From: Granulosicoccus sp964437945
GTDB lineage: Bacteria; Pseudomonadota; Gammaproteobacteria; Granulosicoccales; Granulosicoccaceae
DNA length: 47,559 nt
Assembly: GCA_964437945.1 (NCBI GenBank)
Contig: CAYTJF010000009.1
Span: 1-47,559 of the forward strand
Direction: 5' to 3'
The notes beneath the pieces were generated by a model. It did no database searches. It saw only the letters and a list, made by a program, of their open reading frames with translations, and was not told the origin of the DNA. The translations under genes were made by a program, and so were the position numbers. Below are positions 34,308-42,587 of this stretch, piece by piece. The first letter of the stretch is position 1, and the number at the start of each line of letters is the position of its first letter.

Positions 34308-35104
34308 TTAGTTACCCTGGGGAAGAACACCATCAATGATGTAGATAAACCCTGGCCCACCAGTGTTGATCGCTTCTGATACAACATTGAAACCACCAAT
34401 GGTTAGTCCACCGTCGGCACCAGCTTCTACTGCAAACATCGGAGAGCCACCATTTGAGTTCATGGTCAATGTAGTACCCACAACAGCATCCAGATCAGGA
34501 ATTGGACCATCACTGTGAATGTGTGCAGCTAGCGCAGCACTGTCAAACACAGCTCCAGCTTCACTTGCTGCTTCCACAGCTGCGTCATTGGGTAAGAAAG
34601 TAGTCCATGCAGAATCGCGGCTGATGTTAAGTACAAAACCGGCAGTTTGCAAAGGACCGAATACCGCTCCGGCACCGGCAGCTTCTAGAGCAGCCTGAAG
34701 ACCGTTAGGGTCGGAACCTTCACCACCAGTAGTACCAGCATCGGCAGTACCAGCGTCAGCAGTACCTGCATCAGCAGTACCTGCATCGGCAGTACCTGCA
34801 TCGGCAGTACCNNNNNNNNNNNNNNNNNNNNNNNNNNNNNNNNNNNNNNNNNNNNNNNNNNNNNNNNNNNNNNNNNNNNNNNNNNNNNNNNNNNNNNNNN
34901 NNNNNNNNNNNCAGCAGCACCGGCATCAGCAGCACCGGCATCAGCAGCACCGGCATCAGCAGCACCGGCATCAGCAGCACCTGCGTCAGCAGTACCTGTT
35001 GGTGTTTCAACTACCGGATTAGCGTCATCATCGTCGCTTGAGCAAGCGCCCAATGCTAAAACAGTTACAGATAAGAGTGCAATTGAAAGACTCTTTTTAA
35101 TCAT
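34308..35104 (-). CDS. Fasciclin-domain lipoprotein with pentapeptide-repeat linker, interrupted by assembly gap
   Basis: One gene split by 100 N. The N-terminal part (35104 to the gap) has a lipoprotein signal with lipobox LGAC followed by Ser-Ser-Asp, which predicts outer-membrane retention, then repeats of Asp-Ala-Gly-Ala-Ala. After the gap, in a different frame only because the gap length is arbitrary, the repeat continues as Asp-Ala-Gly-Thr-Ala. A fasciclin (FAS1) domain follows: GLQAALEAAG, WTTFLPNDAA, AAHIHSDG, TLTMNSNGG and YIIDGVLPQ. FAS1 domains mediate adhesion or polymer binding. GAGGAT upstream of the ATG at 35104 is the ribosome binding site. The true repeat number is not known from this assembly. 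Confidence 0.88.
34727..35000 (-). repeat. 15-bp tandem repeats in the fasciclin lipoprotein gene
   Basis: Tandem 15-base units on both sides of the gap encode D-A-G-A-A before it and D-A-G-T-A after it, about five units on each side. The units near the gap are almost identical at the DNA level, which explains why the assembly broke here. Confidence 0.9.
34812..34911. other. Assembly gap (100 N)
   Basis: Exactly 100 unspecified bases, a placeholder length used when the true size is unknown. It lies inside the repeat tract of the lipoprotein gene. Confidence 0.99.
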
Positions 35105-36147
35105 TTAGATATCCTCTTCGAGTAATAAAACAAACTTAATTATGTAATGGCCAATTCGCAACCACGGATTACGCTTAGTGGCGTTATATCCGCAATACTT
35201 AACAAACCATGGTCAAACTCAGCCTGCTATTCAGGCTTACAATCCGGACCTACGAAACTCTGTAAGCCATCAACCAGTTTTTGCTGAAGGCTATTCAACA
35301 AGCCTTCAAGAAATCCTTCAAGACCGTTCCCTCAAGACCGACACCGGATGTTACTGCACAACGGAATAAATTTAATGAAGCCGTTAGCAAAAACAGTAAA
35401 TGCTAGTAGGCAATAACCGTTCGGATCATCTAAACCATTGTTCCAACATTAAATTATAGCACCGCTATTATCTATTGCAATTGTGAAATCAAGGTAATAA
35501 GACCGCAGCAACTCAGGTACCGCGCATGTGCATTGGATTGCCTGTAAACCGCGCACATAAACTGAATTTTATGCACTAATAATTTTGAATTCGATAAACG
35601 AATCTCACTATCTTGCAATCAGCCTTTCGGTCCGACAACCGTTTCGAATTGTAATTGCTGAATGGTTGCAATGGCTCAAATTGGTCAGAGATTTGACAGA
35701 GGAAGCAATTACTGGAGATGAGAACTCCAGTTATTTACAATTCTGGGAAACTACTCTCCTGTGCATCCAAAATTGTCTAAGGAATGTGATATCTGAAAGA
35801 TTAAGTGCTAATAATTAAATAGCTTGATCACACCAATACTTTTAGATTAACTCGTTACTGTCAAAGTGTGGTGAAGAGTGGATAACAAATAGGCAAGAAC
35901 ATAAAGCGTGAATGCTAACCGGTGCAGCAACCAACACACGAAGGCAATACAGACGTAGATCACAGCAGTGGATCGTTTGAAAAAAATTAGCCATCCTTGG
36001 CTTATTATAGCTCCATGCTTCAATACCACTTGGAGGAGGTTCGGTGAGCGACTTACTACTGAATGTCATACTTGTGTCGCTGATGAAATAATAGTAGCAA
36101 AATGACCCTCATTAGGGTGTGAAACTAACGCAATTCACTATCGCCTC
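35105..36147. other. Gene-poor AT-rich region
   Basis: About 1 kb between the divergent fasciclin and tmcA genes. Open frames up to 77 codons occur (35178-35369 and 35585-35818 on the plus strand, 35842-36069 on the minus), but they have poor starts and no recognisable domain, and their composition looks non-coding. Promoters for both flanking genes must lie here. The only strong translation signal is before a 15-codon frame at 36044. I see no tRNA or known RNA. Confidence 0.6.
36044..36091 (+). CDS. Possible 15-residue hydrophobic peptide upstream of tmcA
   Basis: A very strong Shine-Dalgarno (GGAGGAGGT, 36032-36040) precedes GTG at 36044, opening a 15-codon frame with sequence MSDLLLNVILVSLMK and a TAA stop. 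A 10-codon frame from ATG at 36014 ends in a TGA that overlaps this GTG. The tmcA start is 56 bases downstream. It could be a leader peptide, a small membrane peptide, or a chance purine run. Confidence 0.3.
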   Translation: MSDLLLNVILVSLMK

Positions 36148-38310
36148 ATGTTCAGTAATCAACAACAAATCATCGAATGTGTGGAACATAGTCTGCAAAT
36201 CGGCCGTTCACACGGCTTTCGAGTGATGCTTGTGTTAGCTGGAGAAGCCAATCAGTGCCTGAATGCCATCAATAACAGCCTCAAAAATTCGCTCGCCGAG
36301 GACTTAACACGCCCACAAATGTCGCTTAATGCGAAGTCGTCTTCAGATTACCTGGTGCAACACGTCCCTGATCTACATAGTAACAGTGACGTTTCGGATG
36401 AAATCAACTCGCTGCTTGGCAGTGAACATACGTGTGTCATTTTTGACGCACGGCACAAGTTTGAGGAACGATTGTTTGCCGCAGCAGCAGGCACCATTAC
36501 TGCCGGAGGCTTACTGGTTCTGCAAACGCCTCCATTTCATGAATGGGCCACAATGCAATGCCACTCCAGCAGTGTCGGGCTCAGATCACCATTTATTTCG
36601 CGACTATGTAAAAAACTGGCTTGGCATCAATCACCTGGCATGAATGCGCCATCAACTGCAATAGGCCAATTTAAGACACAGCAAGATATTCCGACCGATG
36701 CAGCATTTTTCATTGCAGCAACAAAACCAAAGGCTGACCTTTCTCGCTTAAGTTCGGAGCACGCGGCACAATGCTGCGGCTGGAAAAACGCGCAAGATTC
36801 CATGCTCGAAGCACTGATGAATCATCTGCAAAGCAAAGAGAAATGCGCGTGTGTCATACAAGGTGATCGCGGCCGCGGCAAATCGACCTTAATTGGTCGG
36901 GCAATGAGACAACTCAAGGCCATCGATTCAAGCGATCAACGCTCGATATCAATTACAGCGAATCGTCGCAGTGCGTGCGTCACTCTGCTTGAGCATGCGC
37001 AAAAACCAATACCATTTGTTCCACTTGATAATGCGCTTTCAGCTGCGCACGATATTCTGATTGTTGAAGAAGCTGGCAGTATTCCAATTCCCGTTCTCGA
37101 GATACTACTAAAGCAAAGCCAATCGATTGTGTTTGCCACGACAGTGCAAGGGTACGAGGGCGCTGGCAGAGGTTTTGCCATTCGCTTTGCGAAAAGACTC
37201 GACAAGCTCATTCCTGACTGGTTGAAATTAAATCCGGTTCTACCTATACGCTGGTCCGCAGGCGATCCTGTTGAGGCATTCGTTAACGATGCACTGTTGT
37301 TAAAAACCGCGCTTCCAACTATCGAAAAGCCCAGTCGGCTAATCCCGGAAGATTCACAGGTTAGTCTGATCGAACGACGCACCCTGGCCAATAACGATTC
37401 CCTGCTTGCACAAGTGTATGGGCTGCTGGTTCAGGCTCACTATCAAACTACACCGGCCGATTTACGCAACTTGCTTGACCAGCCTGAACTACTGCTGTTC
37501 GCTCAAAAAACCGACCAAGTGTTAACCGGTGCTGCTTTGGTCGCTCTGGAGGGAGCTATTCCAGGCGATCTGCATCAGGCAATCCTGCACAAACAACGAC
37601 GCCTGCCCGACCAAATTCTTCCTCAGCTACTGGCGCAATCATCAGGTGAAAAAAATGTGCTGAAGGAGCGATTTGCTCGGATTGTACGCATTGCAATACA
37701 CCCTGATATTCATCAAAAAGGGTTTGGTACGCATATGTTCAGACATCTGCACAAACAACTAACAACAAACACGCCTAACCGTGTCCAGGTAAACAGTGTG
37801 GGAGCCAGCTTTGGTGCCGATAAACACACGCTGTCGTTTTGGTTAAAACAAGGGCTAAAACCTATCCACTATGGCTACAAGGCCAACCCCAGAAGCGCAC
37901 TGCGCGCGGCCTGTTTGGTAAGCAGCAACCACGCTGCTGTCAGGAATTCGATTGATAAAGCCTGTCGCATATTGCACCTTAATACTCAAGCACAATTGTC
38001 GCAGAATGACCATAATGACCCTGTTCAGAAAATACTACTTACTGCCACAATGCCAACAGATGGCGCAAGCCTGCCATCATTTGATTCTCACCAACTGATC
38101 AGCGACTATTTTCAGTCACGGCGAAGCTTTATTGACACGGTCGGGTTGTTGTCAAGCTATACGCAATTCAACGATACCGAAGCTGTGCACAAAGTAGTCA
38201 ACCAAACACTCGACGGATACCAAACCATGTCTCCTAAAATGCGGCGCGTTGCTGAAGAACGACTGCGCACGGTATTAGGTGAAAACAGTGTTTTTGGTGA
38301 ATCAAACTAA
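36148..38310 (+). CDS. tmcA: tRNA(Met) cytidine acetyltransferase
   Basis: Cytoplasmic RNA-modifying enzyme that makes N4-acetylcytidine at the wobble position 34 of elongator tRNA-Met, using acetyl-CoA and ATP or GTP. The N-terminal domain (about 1-200) is followed by a RecD-like helicase domain with Walker A GDRGRGKST (239-247) and Walker B ILIVEEAGSIP (303-313). A GNAT acetyltransferase domain comes next, with RIVRIAIHPDIHQKGFGTHMFRHL as acetyl-CoA-binding region and VNSVGASFGADK following, then a C-terminal helical part. At 720 residues it is somewhat longer than E. coli TmcA (671). Start ATG at 36148; ribosome binding site weak. Single gene. Confidence 0.93.
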   Translation: MFSNQQQIIECVEHSLQIGRSHGFRVMLVLAGEANQCLNAINNSLKNSLAEDLTRPQMSLNAKSSSDYLVQHVPDLHSNSDVSDEINSLLGSEHTCVIFDARHKFEERLFAAAAGTITAGGLLVLQTPPFHEWATMQCHSSSVGLRSPFISRLCKKLAWHQSPGMNAPSTAIGQFKTQQDIPTDAAFFIAATKPKADLSRLSSEHAAQCCGWKNAQDSMLEALMNHLQSKEKCACVIQGDRGRGKSTLIGRAMRQLKAIDSSDQRSISITANRRSACVTLLEHAQKPIPFVPLDNALSAAHDILIVEEAGSIPIPVLEILLKQSQSIVFATTVQGYEGAGRGFAIRFAKRLDKLIPDWLKLNPVLPIRWSAGDPVEAFVNDALLLKTALPTIEKPSRLIPEDSQVSLIERRTLANNDSLLAQVYGLLVQAHYQTTPADLRNLLDQPELLLFAQKTDQVLTGAALVALEGAIPGDLHQAILHKQRRLPDQILPQLLAQSSGEKNVLKERFARIVRIAIHPDIHQKGFGTHMFRHLHKQLTTNTPNRVQVNSVGASFGADKHTLSFWLKQGLKPIHYGYKANPRSALRAACLVSSNHAAVRNSIDKACRILHLNTQAQLSQNDHNDPVQKILLTATMPTDGASLPSFDSHQLISDYFQSRRSFIDTVGLLSSYTQFNDTEAVHKVVNQTLDGYQTMSPKMRRVAEERLRTVLGENSVFGESN

Positions 38311-38359
38311 CTGTGCGCCACCAATTGACTATGCTGACAATTAAATTGTTTGCAAGGAC

Positions 38360-38373
38360 TATTGCAAGCAATA
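38360..38373 (+). promoter_or_regulatory. 14-bp perfect inverted repeat upstream of the desaturase gene
   Basis: TATTGC-AA-GCAATA is a perfect palindrome 54 bases before the desaturase start codon. Its size and place suit an operator for a dimeric regulator. No regulator gene is adjacent. Confidence 0.4.
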
Positions 38374-38427
38374 GGCTTCAGGTGTAACTTATTTTTGTAT
38401 TGAGTCGAACACTTTAGCTAATCGGTC

Positions 38428-39348
38428 ATGCAACAACAGTACCCTCTCACCCCTCAAACCAATTCACCCATTACCAAATCACCTATGGAATGGCAAACCT
38501 TAAGCGTATTTGGCCTGGTCTATGTGGGATGGTTTTTACTGACTTTGTTGCATGAACATATTCCAATGCCATTGCTGCTAGCTTTATTGAGCTACCTGGT
38601 AGCACTACACTCATCCTTGCAGCACGAAGTCATTCACGGCCACCCGACTGCATGGAATTGGGTAAACAACGCATTAGCCTTCCCCGCCTTAGGGCTAATC
38701 GTCCCATTCCAGCGCTACGAAATGCTGCACTTACAACACCATCGCAATTGGTTGATCACCGATCCATTCGACGATTCAGAATCCTATTTTTTGGCGCGCC
38801 GAAGCTGGCTGGCTTGCGGTGGCATAGTGCGAACCATTTTACGTATTAACAATACCTTGCTGGGCAGATTGTTGTTTGGCCCTGCTATTACGGCCATTCG
38901 CATGATCATGAGCGAATGGCGAGCCAGCAAAAGTAGTCGAGCTATTTTTATTGCCTGGCTTTGGCATTTTGTTGGTGTAACAATGGTTATTCTTTGGTTG
39001 TGGTTAGTGAGCTTCCCAGTTCTTGTCTATATTTTCGGCGTTGCTTATCCAGCCACCTCATTACTTCTGCTGCGTTCATTTGGTGAACACCTACCAGAGG
39101 AAAATATAGATCACAGGTCAGCAATCATTAAATCCAACTTGATTATGCAGTTGCTATACCTGAACAATAACTTTCATCGTGTACATCACGATCACCCCGA
39201 GGTCGCCTGGTATCGTTTACCCAAACTGTTTCAACAACAATATGCCGAACACACTATGCATGTATATCCAGGTTACTTTAGCCTGATAAAACAGTTTGGC
39301 ATCAAGCAACGGTATCCAGTTGAACATCCGTTTCTGGCAAAAGATTAG
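38428..39348 (+). CDS. Membrane fatty acid desaturase family protein
   Basis: 306-residue integral membrane di-iron enzyme. The three histidine boxes are HEVIHGH (66-72), HLQHH (101-105) and HRVHHD (250-255), with SFGEH near 217-221 as an additional conserved site. About four membrane helices surround them. The family inserts double bonds or hydroxyl groups into acyl chains or carotenoids, with electrons from a ferredoxin or cytochrome. It begins a run of plus-strand genes with a PhnD-like protein (6 bases later), a DUF6134-like protein and a short-chain dehydrogenase, just before the RpoE-linked lipid cluster, which suggests a membrane-lipid role. ATG at 38428 lacks a strong ribosome binding site. 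Confidence 0.85.
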   Translation: MQQQYPLTPQTNSPITKSPMEWQTLSVFGLVYVGWFLLTLLHEHIPMPLLLALLSYLVALHSSLQHEVIHGHPTAWNWVNNALAFPALGLIVPFQRYEMLHLQHHRNWLITDPFDDSESYFLARRSWLACGGIVRTILRINNTLLGRLLFGPAITAIRMIMSEWRASKSSRAIFIAWLWHFVGVTMVILWLWLVSFPVLVYIFGVAYPATSLLLLRSFGEHLPEENIDHRSAIIKSNLIMQLLYLNNNFHRVHHDHPEVAWYRLPKLFQQQYAEHTMHVYPGYFSLIKQFGIKQRYPVEHPFLAKD

Positions 39349-39354
39349 TGGTCC

Positions 39355-40146
39355 ATGATTGCATCCTTACCCATGTACGATTGGCCGGAGACTCGCACCG
39401 CAACTGATCGATTTTGGATGAATCTGGCAACGACTCTAGCGCCTGTTTGCGAAGCTATACCTAAAACGCTAACGCGGACTGATTTACACGCACAATGGCA
39501 GCGTGACGACATGCTGCTATCACAAACCTGTATTTACCCATTGGTTACAGAACTACCATCGGATACAGTCGTTGTTGGCACGCCAACTTACAATGTTGAT
39601 GCAACTCAGCATGGCCAGTACGCCAGCATATTGCTTGTGGGCAAGTCCAATTCACATAAAAAGCTTCCATCGTTTAAAGGTTCAACGCTTGCGTACAACA
39701 GTACTCGTTCACAATCGGGTTTTAATGCACTCAAATCGCTACTTGTTGATGAACACTTAATCGATAAACAAACACCTGTTTTTTTTCCAAAAACAATACA
39801 AACCGGTGCTCATCGATTGTCGATTGAGGCAGTTGCATCCGGCGCTGCAGACATATGTGCGGTCGACCCAGTTAGCTGGGCATTGGCTCAACGCTATGAC
39901 AGCAATTCAAAAAAATTACATATTTTAAAAACAACAGCCTACACGCCAGCACTCCCGTTGATTAGCAATGCGTCTGCTATCCCTGCTGCATTAAACGAGA
40001 CTGAGTGGCGAGGCTTTGTAATGGATGCATTTGAAAAGGCCATTGACAGTGACGCCAGGAAACAACTTTTTCTCAATAGCATTTGCTTCATACCCAAAGA
40101 CGACTACTTCAAATTGCCGATCAGTAACGTCGACATGATCACGTAG
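39355..40146 (+). CDS. PhnD-like periplasmic-binding-fold protein without signal peptide
   Basis: 263 residues with the type 2 periplasmic-binding fold of phosphate/phosphonate (PhnD) binding proteins: TVVVGTPTYNVD, SFKGSTLAYNSTRSQSGFNALK, TGAHRLSIEAVASGAADICAVDPVSWAL. The protein starts directly with IASLPMYDWPETRTATDRFW and has no signal peptide or lipobox, so it is predicted to be cytoplasmic. No ABC permease or ATPase is near. It begins six bases after the desaturase stop, so the two are in one operon. Its role may be ligand sensing or an enzyme-like function; I cannot choose. Confidence 0.75.
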   Translation: MIASLPMYDWPETRTATDRFWMNLATTLAPVCEAIPKTLTRTDLHAQWQRDDMLLSQTCIYPLVTELPSDTVVVGTPTYNVDATQHGQYASILLVGKSNSHKKLPSFKGSTLAYNSTRSQSGFNALKSLLVDEHLIDKQTPVFFPKTIQTGAHRLSIEAVASGAADICAVDPVSWALAQRYDSNSKKLHILKTTAYTPALPLISNASAIPAALNETEWRGFVMDAFEKAIDSDARKQLFLNSICFIPKDDYFKLPISNVDMIT

Positions 40147-40226
40147 TAGTGTCCTGTTTGATCTGTTCATCAAAACGCTTCGTACCGACTTTATTATGTA
40201 CGACAAAGCAATCTAAAGAAGGCGAC

Positions 40227-40928
40227 ATGTCAAAGCGACTATCAGGTTTACTACTAAGCATCAGCTTATTTGGATTTACTGGATTACTGGGCTCCGGCGC
40301 AGCGCAGGGCGAAAGCCTTAGCGCTACCGATGCAGCACAGTTATATACGGATGAAACTACCTATTCTATATTCAGAAAAGGCAAGAACATAGGTAAGCAT
40401 AGTTTAGTTATCAACGCTGTCGAAAATCGAATTGAGGTAAAAGTTGATTCAAAAATAACTGTCCGAGTATTAAAAATTCCTGTATTCAAGTTTCGTTACG
40501 TATCCACTGAACTATGGCAAGATGATCGTTTGCTAGAAGTAAAATCAGTTACCACAACAGGCAAAGATGTAGAAAATGCATCACTACAGAACAATTATCA
40601 GAATAATGATCAGCAAAGTTTGCTTACCTATAACGATAAGCAATCTACAACCAAGCTTATTCAATATGCAACCAACCATTGGAATATCAGTGCAGTGGAG
40701 CAAACCCAACTGTTTAATACTGTTAAGGGCGTGAAAAGCGATGTGGTCGTTGAACTCGTCGGCAATGAATTACTCGATGTTAATGGCACCAGTATTGACA
40801 CAAAACACTATGCGTATTCAGGCGACATCACTGCACATACCTGGTACGACAAAAACAATCGTTGGGTTAAACTTGCATTTATAGGCTCTGATGGCAATCA
40901 GATCATCTATTTAATTGACAACCCATAA
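40227..40928 (+). CDS. Exported DUF6134-like protein
   Basis: 233 residues from the ATG at 40227, which has GAAGG six bases upstream; the frame is open to 40149, but that extension is not a signal sequence. The N-terminus is a signal peptide (basic start, hydrophobic core, Ala-Gln-Gly end near residue 27). The mature part is mostly beta strands, with YSIFRKGKNIGKHSL near the start and ITAHTWYDKNNRWVKLAF near the end, the pattern of DUF6134, a family I know only as uncharacterised. It may bind a lipid or polymer, by analogy with other all-beta periplasmic proteins, but that is speculation. It lies between the PhnD-like and SDR genes. Confidence 0.65.
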   Translation: MSKRLSGLLLSISLFGFTGLLGSGAAQGESLSATDAAQLYTDETTYSIFRKGKNIGKHSLVINAVENRIEVKVDSKITVRVLKIPVFKFRYVSTELWQDDRLLEVKSVTTTGKDVENASLQNNYQNNDQQSLLTYNDKQSTTKLIQYATNHWNISAVEQTQLFNTVKGVKSDVVVELVGNELLDVNGTSIDTKHYAYSGDITAHTWYDKNNRWVKLAFIGSDGNQIIYLIDNP

Positions 40929-40949
40929 CCAACCTAAGGCCTTACCAGT

Positions 40950-41696
40950 ATGAACATTTGGATTACCGGTGCCAGCAGCGGTATTGGAGCAGAAGTAGCC
41001 AAGCTCTATGCACAAGCAGGTCACACGGTGTTTGCCAGTGCAAGAAACCACGCAACACTTACAACAATGGCTGTAGCATCAACAACTTTTGAAGGAGAAA
41101 TCATTGCTGTGCCGCTGGATGTCACTGATAACGACTCTGTAAAAACGGCATTCAATCAGATTAAACAACACAGCGACCAGCTTGACCTGGCAATTTTAAA
41201 TGCTGGCTACTATGAGCCAGTCGAGTTCGAAGCACTGGCGCTTGATCATTTCGAAAAAACTTACGATGTAAATCTACTTGGTGTAGTGCGCTGCTTACTG
41301 CCCTTACTGCAATACTTCACGAAAAACAACAAGGGGCATATCGGCATAGTTTCATCAGTATCTGGATTTCGAGGTTTGCCAAAGGCTGCAGCTTACGGTT
41401 CATCAAAAGCAGCCTTGATCAATATGGCTGAATCGCTGAAGCCAGAGTGCAATGCGCGTGGTATTAAACTCAGCCTCATTAATCCAGGGTTCGTAAAATC
41501 CAAACTCACCGAGCGCAACGATTTCAAGATGCCATTCATAATGGAAACAGAAGATGCCGCAAAGCGCATTGTTGATGGACTTGAATCAGATTCGTTTGAG
41601 CTAACCTTTCCAAAACGCTTCACTTACTGGTTGAAGCTATTCAGAATTCTTCCGTATCGTTTGTATTTTGTTCTTACCAAGAGGCTGGTAAAATAA
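40950..41696 (+). CDS. Short-chain dehydrogenase/reductase (SDR)
   Basis: 248-residue NAD(P)-dependent oxidoreductase of the classical SDR type. The nucleotide-binding TGASSGIG is at residues 6-13, the structural NAG motif in LDLAILNAGYY, and the catalytic Ser-Tyr-Lys set in SSVSG and AAYGSSKAA. The C-terminal tail ends in a basic, partly hydrophobic segment (YWLKLFRILPYRLYFVLTKR) that could contact the membrane. SDR genes of this kind often belong to the RpoE/ChrR lipid cluster in other proteobacteria. Here it is on the opposite strand and converges on that cluster, 22 bases after the DUF6134-like gene. Substrate unknown. Confidence 0.9.
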   Translation: MNIWITGASSGIGAEVAKLYAQAGHTVFASARNHATLTTMAVASTTFEGEIIAVPLDVTDNDSVKTAFNQIKQHSDQLDLAILNAGYYEPVEFEALALDHFEKTYDVNLLGVVRCLLPLLQYFTKNNKGHIGIVSSVSGFRGLPKAAAYGSSKAALINMAESLKPECNARGIKLSLINPGFVKSKLTERNDFKMPFIMETEDAAKRIVDGLESDSFELTFPKRFTYWLKLFRILPYRLYFVLTKRLVK

Positions 41697-41751
41697 CCAA
41701 GCAAACCCTTCCATAATTTTTATTGTCCACTATCCGAGTCACGGTTCACGA

Positions 41752-41834
41752 ACTACGCTTTATAGATTATGCTTTATAAGCTATGTTTTATAAGATATGT
41801 TTTATAAGATATGTTTTATAAGATATGCTTTAAG
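41752..41834. repeat. 14-bp AT-rich tandem repeat, about six units
   Basis: Imperfect head-to-tail units of the type ATATGTTTTATAAG; two adjacent copies (41795-41808, 41809-41822) are identical, and flanking copies have one or a few changes. It fills the space between the convergent SDR and DUF3833 genes and ends at the stop of the latter. Each unit contains the palindrome TTATAA. Confidence 0.9.
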
Positions 41835-41835
41835 A

Positions 41836-42444
41836 TTATGATGCCACAGAGAGTTTTCTTGCTGGTATCAGAGCAATTTCCTTCATCGCAGCACATGTCT
41901 CTGAACCATCGTGTTTGTAGTATTGCGTAGATACGTTACCTATGCGTATGCCCCACTTTTTAACCTCTGTACTGTTGTGAAGGCTTTTGTCGGGTTGCAG
42001 AAACATGTAATCATTCATTTTCAATTTCCAGAATTTGTTCTCCGCGACCATCACGTTCATGATGTACTGCATGCGCAGCCCACTACCGGTTAACTGGCCG
42101 GTAGCACCTCCAACCAAGGACTCTGACTCAGCGGTAAACACCCCGTTTTTGCTGATCTTTACCGACCAGATGCGCTCTTCTACAACATCGTCTGAGTAGT
42201 AGAGTTTTTCATCCAGATTAAACACATCGTTGACTTGTTCACCGAAAAAATCACCACAAAAATGACGCTTTACGTTTCCAAAACGATCAGCAAACCAACC
42301 AGATGCACGAGTATGCCCGTCGAAATAATCAATAAAATTGAATTCGGGACCATGAGTGCTCAAGAGTTTGAAATTCACGCTTCCGCACCCACTAACAACA
42401 AATAACAAACCAACTGCTGTAAGTGATCGCCAGTTACGGTCCAT
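41836..42444 (-). CDS. DUF3833 family lipoprotein
   Basis: 202 residues with a lipoprotein signal (LLFVVSGCGS lipobox, cysteine near residue 20). The mature region has FDGHTRASGWFADRFGNVKRHF and the acidic VFNLDEKLYYSDD, followed by a strand-rich part, as in DUF3833. The family is uncharacterised but is regularly found with the FAD oxidoreductase, DUF1365 and cyclopropane-fatty-acid-synthase-like genes of RpoE/ChrR clusters. It is the last gene of that minus-strand operon here, after a 143-base gap. It may be a lipid-binding envelope protein; this is a guess from context. Confidence 0.82.
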   Translation of the reverse strand: MDRNWRSLTAVGLLFVVSGCGSVNFKLLSTHGPEFNFIDYFDGHTRASGWFADRFGNVKRHFCGDFFGEQVNDVFNLDEKLYYSDDVVEERIWSVKISKNGVFTAESESLVGGATGQLTGSGLRMQYIMNVMVAENKFWKLKMNDYMFLQPDKSLHNSTEVKKWGIRIGNVSTQYYKHDGSETCAAMKEIALIPARKLSVAS

Positions 42445-42587
42445 AGCTCGCTCCTTTTAACGTTCACCATCTAACATTCACCACCTTACGTTTGCCGCCT
42501 CAAATCCGAGAAAATGCTGTCAATGTGGTAGTAATACGACAGTCTGAATCTGCTGGATCAATTAAAACAGGCGCCAACCCGCAAATG

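Noticed and set aside
34685..35104. Protein ending in Leu/Pro/Met/Gln-rich repeats after the gap
   Set aside because: This is the wrong frame of the Asp-Ala-Gly repeat, produced by the arbitrary 100-base gap length.
35178..35369. 63-codon frame in the gene-poor region
   Set aside because: No ribosome binding site or domain, and composition like the surrounding non-coding DNA.
35585..35818. 77-codon frame with a TTG start
   Set aside because: Weak start and no recognisable family. A real small gene cannot be excluded, but I have no positive evidence.
41752..41834. Replication-origin iterons
   Set aside because: AT-rich 14-base repeats resemble iterons, but no replication initiator or DnaA-box cluster is near and the context is chromosomal.
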